Shown here: positions 61,234 to 64,000 of the stretch, piece by piece
Numbering within the stretch: position 1 is the stretch's first letter
Layout of the letters: the number at the start of each line of letters is the position of its first letter
Source: Diplocloster hominis
Lineage (GTDB): Bacteria > Bacillota > Clostridia > Lachnospirales > Lachnospiraceae
Length of the DNA stretch: 64,000 nucleotides
Assembly (NCBI RefSeq): GCF_032380655.1
Contig: NZ_JAWDIY010000012.1
Location: 1-64,000, forward strand
Direction: 5' to 3'
Program-made: the position numbers and the translations under genes
Notes under the pieces: generated by a model
Databases searched by the model: none
What the model was told of the DNA's origin: nothing
The model's input: the letters and a program-made list of their open reading frames with translations, nothing else

Positions 61234-62547
61234 TTATATTTTCTCCAATAGCTTTGTAGAAATCCCCTCTACCGCCCACAACGGCAGATTCAACATCCAA
61301 TCCTCTTTCCTATAATCCGCCATGGAGGTTCGGATGGACAGCTTTGTTTGGAACTTCTCCCGATACACCTTTAAGCTCTTTGCTTGAAGATTGACCTCGG
61401 CCTTGACCTCCACGGGAATCACATCGCTGCCGTTATCAATCACAAAATCCACTTCTGCCGTGCCCCGCTCGGCGGTCCAATAGTAGATATTCAAGCCTTT
61501 AATCGTTTTCAGCTGCTGAAGCACATACTGCTCTGTCAGTGCTCCTTTGAATTCTTTGAACAGTTCGTTACCATCCAGCAATACATCTTGCCTCAGACCA
61601 ACCATACAGGACAGCAGCCCCACATCCACGAGGAACAATTTGAATGCTTTTAAATCCTCATAGGCCTTTAGCGGCAGGTTGGGAACGGACACCCGTTGGA
61701 CCTTATGGACAAGCCCGCAGTCGGTGAGCCAAAGCATGGCCAGCTCATATTCCTTAGCCCTGGCGCCTTCTTTGATGAGACCATAGATAAACTTCTTGTT
61801 TTCTTTGGCGAGCTGTGCCGGGATACTGTTCCACAGCATCCGGATGCGGGGGACTACCTCGTTGGGGGCATGCTTGGAGAAATCCTGCTCGTAGGCGTCC
61901 AAGATACGCTGCTGGATCTCCCGCGCCTCGTTGAAGTCCCGGTTGTCCGCAAAGGCCTGCACTACCTCCGGCATCCCGCCCACATAATAGTAGTGTTTCA
62001 ACAGATCGATATAATCCTGCTTAAAGGTCGCAGCCATATCGAAGTCGCCCTTTTGCAGCAGCTCCACATACTGTCCCTTATTCATGGCCATCATGAACTC
62101 AAAGAAGGATAAGGGATACAGATCCAGGAATTCCACCTTGCCCACGGGAAAGGACGTCCCCTGATGGAGCGCCACCCCCAACAGGCTGCCGGCACAGATA
62201 ATTTGATATTGGGGCGCGTCCTCATTGAAATACTTTAGGCTTGTCAGCGCCTTGGGGACCTCCTGTACCTCGTCGAAAATCAGCAGTGTATTATCCGGGT
62301 CGATCTTATGTCCGGCGTATAACTCCAGGCCGGTCACCAGCCGCTCCACTTCCAGACTGCCCTCAAACAGGTTGTGCATCCGTTCGTTATTATCAAAGTT
62401 GACGTAGACGACTCTCTCGTAGGCATTGGCCCCAAATTCTTTCATCAACCAGGTTTTTCCCACCTGACGGGCACCGCGAATAATAAGCGGTTTGCGTCGT
62501 TGTTTTGCCTTCCACTTTTGCAGTTGTTCAATCGCCGTCCGATACAT
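61234..62547 (-). CDS. AAA ATPase with DUF4143 nuclease-like domain
   Basis: A 437-aa protein of the large bacterial/archaeal ATPase family. The Walker A is GARQVGKT (25-32) and the Walker B is TLLIFDEVQE. An AAA_14 domain reaches about 160, and a DUF4143 region to the end includes AEVDFVIDNGSDVIPVEVKAE, a PDDEXK-like core with D, E and K. Biological role is unknown; members are common beside mobile elements. The start is the ATG at 62547, eight bases after GAGG. Confidence 0.85.
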   Translation of the reverse strand: MYRTAIEQLQKWKAKQRRKPLIIRGARQVGKTWLMKEFGANAYERVVYVNFDNNERMHNLFEGSLEVERLVTGLELYAGHKIDPDNTLLIFDEVQEVPKALTSLKYFNEDAPQYQIICAGSLLGVALHQGTSFPVGKVEFLDLYPLSFFEFMMAMNKGQYVELLQKGDFDMAATFKQDYIDLLKHYYYVGGMPEVVQAFADNRDFNEAREIQQRILDAYEQDFSKHAPNEVVPRIRMLWNSIPAQLAKENKKFIYGLIKEGARAKEYELAMLWLTDCGLVHKVQRVSVPNLPLKAYEDLKAFKLFLVDVGLLSCMVGLRQDVLLDGNELFKEFKGALTEQYVLQQLKTIKGLNIYYWTAERGTAEVDFVIDNGSDVIPVEVKAEVNLQAKSLKVYREKFQTKLSIRTSMADYRKEDWMLNLPLWAVEGISTKLLEKI

Positions 62548-62576
62548 AGGCATCACCTCACAGTAATCATGACGAT

Positions 62577-62624
62577 ATTATAGCACATCAATACAAAAAA
62601 TCAAATGACTTTTTGTATTGATGT
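62577..62624 (-). promoter_or_regulatory. promoter of the AAA ATPase gene with a 15-bp palindrome
   Basis: Minus-strand TTGATT (62599-62604), a 16-bp spacer and TATAAT (62577-62582). A perfect 15-bp inverted repeat (62585-62599 and 62610-62624, 10-base loop) covers the spacer and -35 region, so it is a likely operator. Confidence 0.65.
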
Positions 62625-63277
62625 AATTTACTATTCGCAATGCTGCAAACTCGGTTAATAATTACACCATCAAGATCAAAGTTTTTTATGGATTCTTTCA
62701 TGGTATAACTATGAAATTTCAAAACTGTGCTGACAGTCAACCTTTTCTTATTTATTTTGGATGCGCCATTTGCGCTCCCCGGCAAAATGAGAGGGGGTGA
62801 TAACGATGCATAGCTGGCAAAAACTCCGTCTAATATTACTTATACCACCAAAGTTATATGCATTTACTCTTGCCAACTGGAAATTAAATTTTCATTCTAC
62901 AACGAAATTTTGTTGGTAAAATTTAGATACATAAAAAAGAACAAGTGTTCCATTTTTGCCTATACTTTTTTGAATGTCTATGGTATAATTCTTGTTAGTC
63001 TGGGAGGAGAAATGGGGAGGTTATTAAAATATTGTCAGATAATTACGGATGCTTTTTACTGTAGAACAGTGCTGTCATAGTTGTTAAAGACTAGTAAGGG
63101 GGCAATTGAGTGGAAAGTAAATCGAATAAATCTGAATTATACTTAACTTCACCAAAAGAAGAACAGAAATTTTATGCGACTTGATTCAGAAGAACGTAAT
63201 TACTATATTGAAGAGGCGATTAGAGGTAAAAATACTGGTACGTAATAGAAAAGGGTCACCAAGGAGGTAAACATATT
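62625..63277. other. decayed AT-rich sequence before uvrB
   Basis: No intact gene is seen. Short frames at 63113-63178 (24 codons from a GTG) and 63174-63245 (23 codons, ending in RNYYIEEAIRGKNTGT) read like broken pieces of one small protein. A minus-strand frame (62588-62785) has no support. A TATAAT box near 62981-62986 may belong to a uvrB promoter. Confidence 0.4.
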
Positions 63278-64000
63278 ATGGAGTTCAAACTGCAATCAGA
63301 ATATCAACCAACCGGCGACCAGCCGCAGGCAATCGAAGCTCTCGTCAAGGGCTTCCAGGAAGGCAACCAATTCGAGACGTTACTGGGGGTTACGGGCTCT
63401 GGTAAGACCTTCACCATGGCCAACGTGATCCAACAATTACAGAAGCCAACGCTCATCATTGCCCACAACAAAACCCTCGCCGCGCAGTTATACGGAGAGT
63501 TCAAGGAGTTCTTCCCGGAGAACGCCGTGGAATATTTTGTTTCCTACTATGACTACTATCAGCCGGAGGCCTATGTTCCCTCCTCAGATACCTATATTGC
63601 AAAAGATTCCTCGATCAATGATGAGATAGACAAGCTGCGGCTTTCCGCGACTACCTCGCTGTCGGAGCGGCGGGATGTGATCATCGTGTCCAGTGTGTCC
63701 TGCATCTACGGCCTGGGAAGTCCGGTGGATTATCAGAATATGACCGTATCCCTGCGTCCGGGAATGCAGAAAGACCGGGATGAGGTGATCCGTAAGCTCA
63801 TTGACATGCAGTATGACAGAAATGAGATGGACTTTAAACGCGGTACCTTCCGGGTGCGTGGCGATGTTCTGGAGATTATCCCGGCCGATTGGAGTGAAAC
63901 CGCGGTGCGGGTGGAATTTTTCGGGGACGAGATTGACCGGATTGTGGAGATCGACATGCTGACCGGGGAGATTAAGAACACCCTTGCCCATATTGCCATC
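63278..64000 (+). CDS. uvrB: UvrABC excinuclease subunit B, 5' part
   Basis: The first 241 codons of UvrB, cut by the window edge. Visible are the Q-motif region (YQPTGDQPQAIEALVKGF), the Walker A GVTGSGKT (37-44), and the beta-hairpin segment YFVSYYDYYQPEAYVP that clamps damaged DNA, followed by the UvrA-interaction domain (SVSCIYGLGSPVDY onward). The ATG follows AAGGAGGT. UvrB takes over the lesion from UvrA and recruits UvrC, whose gene is at the left end of the window. Confidence 0.96.
   Translation, partial: MEFKLQSEYQPTGDQPQAIEALVKGFQEGNQFETLLGVTGSGKTFTMANVIQQLQKPTLIIAHNKTLAAQLYGEFKEFFPENAVEYFVSYYDYYQPEAYVPSSDTYIAKDSSINDEIDKLRLSATTSLSERRDVIIVSSVSCIYGLGSPVDYQNMTVSLRPGMQKDRDEVIRKLIDMQYDRNEMDFKRGTFRVRGDVLEIIPADWSETAVRVEFFGDEIDRIVEIDMLTGEIKNTLAHIAI

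Noticed and set aside
62817..62918. Small toxin-like peptide frame after a GGGGGTGATAACG stretch
   Set aside because: The roughly 37-residue translation lacks the membrane helix expected of such toxins and no antisense antitoxin RNA is evident.

Overview
The window looks like the chromosome of an anaerobic, low-to-mid GC Firmicute, most likely a gut Lachnospiraceae relative. This rests on gene content and not on a database match. The clues are an HPr kinase, ROK glucokinase and proC run, ferredoxin-linked 2-oxoacid oxidoreductase genes, rubrerythrin and bacteriohemerythrin, MutS2, a YhaM-type exoribonuclease, a membrane-anchored MurF-like ligase, and strong AGGAGG ribosome sites. uvrC opens the window and the start of uvrB closes it.

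Layout. 1-779 is non-coding and GC-rich, ending in a perfect 32-bp hairpin just upstream of uvrC. 780-5457 (+) is uvrC-hprK-glcK-proC. 5540-10068 (-) is a sensor kinase and response regulator pair and mutS2. 10260-14098 (+) holds an HtrA-like protein that has lost its catalytic triad, yhaM and rlmD. From about 14.1 to 23.9 kb lies an AT-rich accessory island. It carries an apparently intact restriction-modification system (adenine methyltransferase with its own recognition domain, convergent HNH nuclease, and a small controller protein), followed by a decayed DUF1016 nuclease, an intact DUF4268 nuclease-like gene, two unrecognised genes behind a long structured leader, a Cys-rich DUF3795-like protein, and YdeI-like and RhuM-like pseudogenes. 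23.9-27 kb holds small stand-alone enzymes (acetyltransferase, hemerythrin, amidase, UDG-like glycosylase). 27.1-32.4 kb is one 1777-codon PAS/GAF/GGDEF/EAL protein. 32.5-37.3 kb has mnmM, an M23 peptidase, tRNA-Arg(CCG), degV, a macrodomain protein, a HELVH metallopeptidase and an unknown protein. 37.7-41.7 kb encodes a two-gene 2-oxoacid:ferredoxin oxidoreductase and rubrerythrin. 41.8-45 kb is a DUF4358/MBOAT/DHHW set, probably for O-acylation of a surface glycan. 45.1-49.7 kb has a deoxyinosine-glycosylase-like gene and a ddl-murF-hydrolase operon (-). 50.9-57.1 kb has a cysteine-synthase-like enzyme, a MATE pump and a 1024-aa hybrid sensor kinase. 57.2-60.7 kb has a TetR/antiporter pair and an ECF sigma factor with two small partners. 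61-62.5 kb has a methyltransferase fragment and an AAA/DUF4143 ATPase.

The most unusual feature is a set of very large intergenic hairpins (654-738, 49834-50114, 50469-50748, 51995-52347). The last two share sequence blocks and an apical loop, while their stem sequences differ but stay complementary. That is covariation, and suggests a family of selected or actively spreading structured elements that I cannot match to a known class. A second notable signal is the decamer GATACGTATA, which occurs in the methyltransferase promoter, in the leader of the controller gene, and inside the neighbouring decayed nuclease gene. It is the best candidate for the controller's operator.
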